From NCBI GenBank assembly GCA_022705425.1, contig JAKJEM010000001.1:1-33969 (forward strand): a stretch of 33,969 nucleotides of DNA, given 5' to 3'. Under the pieces are notes generated by a model that was not told where the DNA came from, searched no databases, and saw only the letters and a list, made by a program, of their open reading frames with translations. Below, piece after piece: positions 33,541 through 33,969 of the stretch. Origin of the DNA: Planctomycetota bacterium. Lineage in GTDB: Bacteria > Planctomycetota > Brocadiia > CAIUPP01. The number at the start of each line of letters is the position of its first letter. Position 1 is the first letter of the stretch. The position numbers and the translations under genes were made by a program.

Positions 33541-33569
33541 TGGAATGACGCCGGGCGTTGCGTTACACT
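33541..33569 (+). promoter_or_regulatory. promoter of the URO-D-like gene
   Basis: TGGAAT (33541-33546) and TACACT (33564-33569) are 17 nt apart on the plus strand, 44 nt before the start codon at 33614. Confidence 0.45.
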
Positions 33570-33613
33570 GCCGTGGCATGATCGAGGCCCTTGTCCGATA
33601 AAGGAAGGAAGCG

Positions 33614-33969
33614 ATGCCTGTCCCCCGCGCCGAACGCAAGCTCCTGCGCGACCTGGCGAAGCAGGTCGCCGACATAGCCGCCCTCCCGGTGATGGAGGAG
33701 CGCAAACGTCTCTGGCGTCGCCATAACGCCCTCAAGCCGGGGCGGCCGATGGTTCTGGTATTCCCCGAGGGCTCCTGGCGCGAGTTGCTGCCGGCGGAAT
33801 CGCTGCGGTGCGCCTCGAAGGAAGGCCGCGCCCTCGAGCTGGACCTGCGTCGCCGCATCTACACGCACGAGCACTTCTTCGACGACACGGTGGTGGAAGC
33901 GCTGATGATCGTCGGGACGGTTGTCCATAGCACCGGATGGGGCCTGGAACCGAAGTGGCGGCCCGCCAC
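33614..33969 (+). CDS. URO-D / corrinoid methyltransferase-like protein, N-terminal part (cut by window end)
   Basis: An open frame of 118 codons runs off the right edge with no stop. ATG 33614 is preceded by AAGGAAGGAAG. The signature RLWRRHNALKPGRPMVLVFP, then EGSWRELLP, and later LRRRIYTHEHFFDDTVVEALMIV, resembles the opening of uroporphyrinogen-decarboxylase-like (URO-D/MtaA superfamily) proteins found in Planctomycetota, Lentisphaerota and related bacteria, where many are predicted to move methyl groups to or from corrinoid proteins. The barrel itself is outside the window, so the catalytic residues cannot be checked, and the family call is tentative. Confidence 0.65.
   Translation, partial: MPVPRAERKLLRDLAKQVADIAALPVMEERKRLWRRHNALKPGRPMVLVFPEGSWRELLPAESLRCASKEGRALELDLRRRIYTHEHFFDDTVVEALMIVGTVVHSTGWGLEPKWRPA

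Noticed and set aside
31532..33601. 689-codon plus-strand frame antisense to the AAC(3)-M28 gene
   Set aside because: All peptidase zinc ligands and AAC(3) motifs are on the minus strand; the plus frame is Arg/Gly/Ala-rich noise.

Overview
This 34 kb window is high-GC bacterial chromosomal DNA. Coding is dense, intergenic gaps are short, and many neighbouring genes overlap by 4 nt (ATGA or GTGA). I see no rRNA, tRNA, CRISPR array, transposase or phage gene. A GH38 mannosidase, DUF4434, pectate-lyase-like beta-helix, Gfo/Idh/MocA protein, glycyl-radical enzyme and a URO-D-like protein together suggest a carbohydrate-degrading, probably anaerobic bacterium. The gene set would fit the PVC superphylum (Planctomycetota, Lentisphaerota, Kiritimatiellota) or neighbours such as Hydrogenedentota or Sumerlaeota. 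This placement is inference, because no marker here is diagnostic.

Layout. 0-3.2 kb: an FHA-domain protein (minus) diverges from two tandem membrane-anchored TPR paralogues (plus); then a P-loop kinase is coupled to serS. 3.2-13.0 kb (minus): serS has its own promoter, and upstream of it lies a tight operon from a consensus-like promoter at 13072-13100: RidA-like, DUF4434, secreted double beta-helix protein, GH38 alpha-mannosidase, CPBP protease. 13.3-16.9 kb (plus): a redoxin-like exported protein without cysteines, a small amidohydrolase, adenine phosphoribosyltransferase and an MFS transporter. 17.0-21.4 kb (minus): a defence and addiction stretch with a DUF433/DUF5615 toxin-antitoxin pair, a nitrilase-family hydrolase and an AccI-like restriction-modification pair. 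The toxin-antitoxin pair and the restriction-modification pair are each preceded by a promoter sharing an identical 19-nt core. 21.4-29.2 kb (minus): a lipoprotein made of nineteen 26-residue helical repeats, and upstream of it a three-gene operon (glycyl-radical enzyme, heparinase-like toroid protein, Gfo/Idh/MocA oxidoreductase) behind the strongest promoter in the window. 29.3-34 kb: a SAM methyltransferase (plus), a two-gene operon of an amidohydrolase and an AAC(3)-like/M28 peptidase fusion (minus), and the start of a URO-D-like gene (plus) cut by the window end.

How the genes may work together (inference). The 4.6-13 kb operon looks like a glycan-use locus: the beta-helix protein acts outside the cytoplasm and GH38 trims mannosides inside. 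The glycyl-radical operon looks like an oxygen-sensitive cytoplasmic route for a sugar or uronide-like substrate. It lacks its usual radical-SAM activase nearby, which makes it the most interesting unexplained set here. The AAC(3)/M28 fusion is the most unusual single protein.

Sigma-70-like promoters with 16-19 nt spacers stand before most transcription units and were read by eye.
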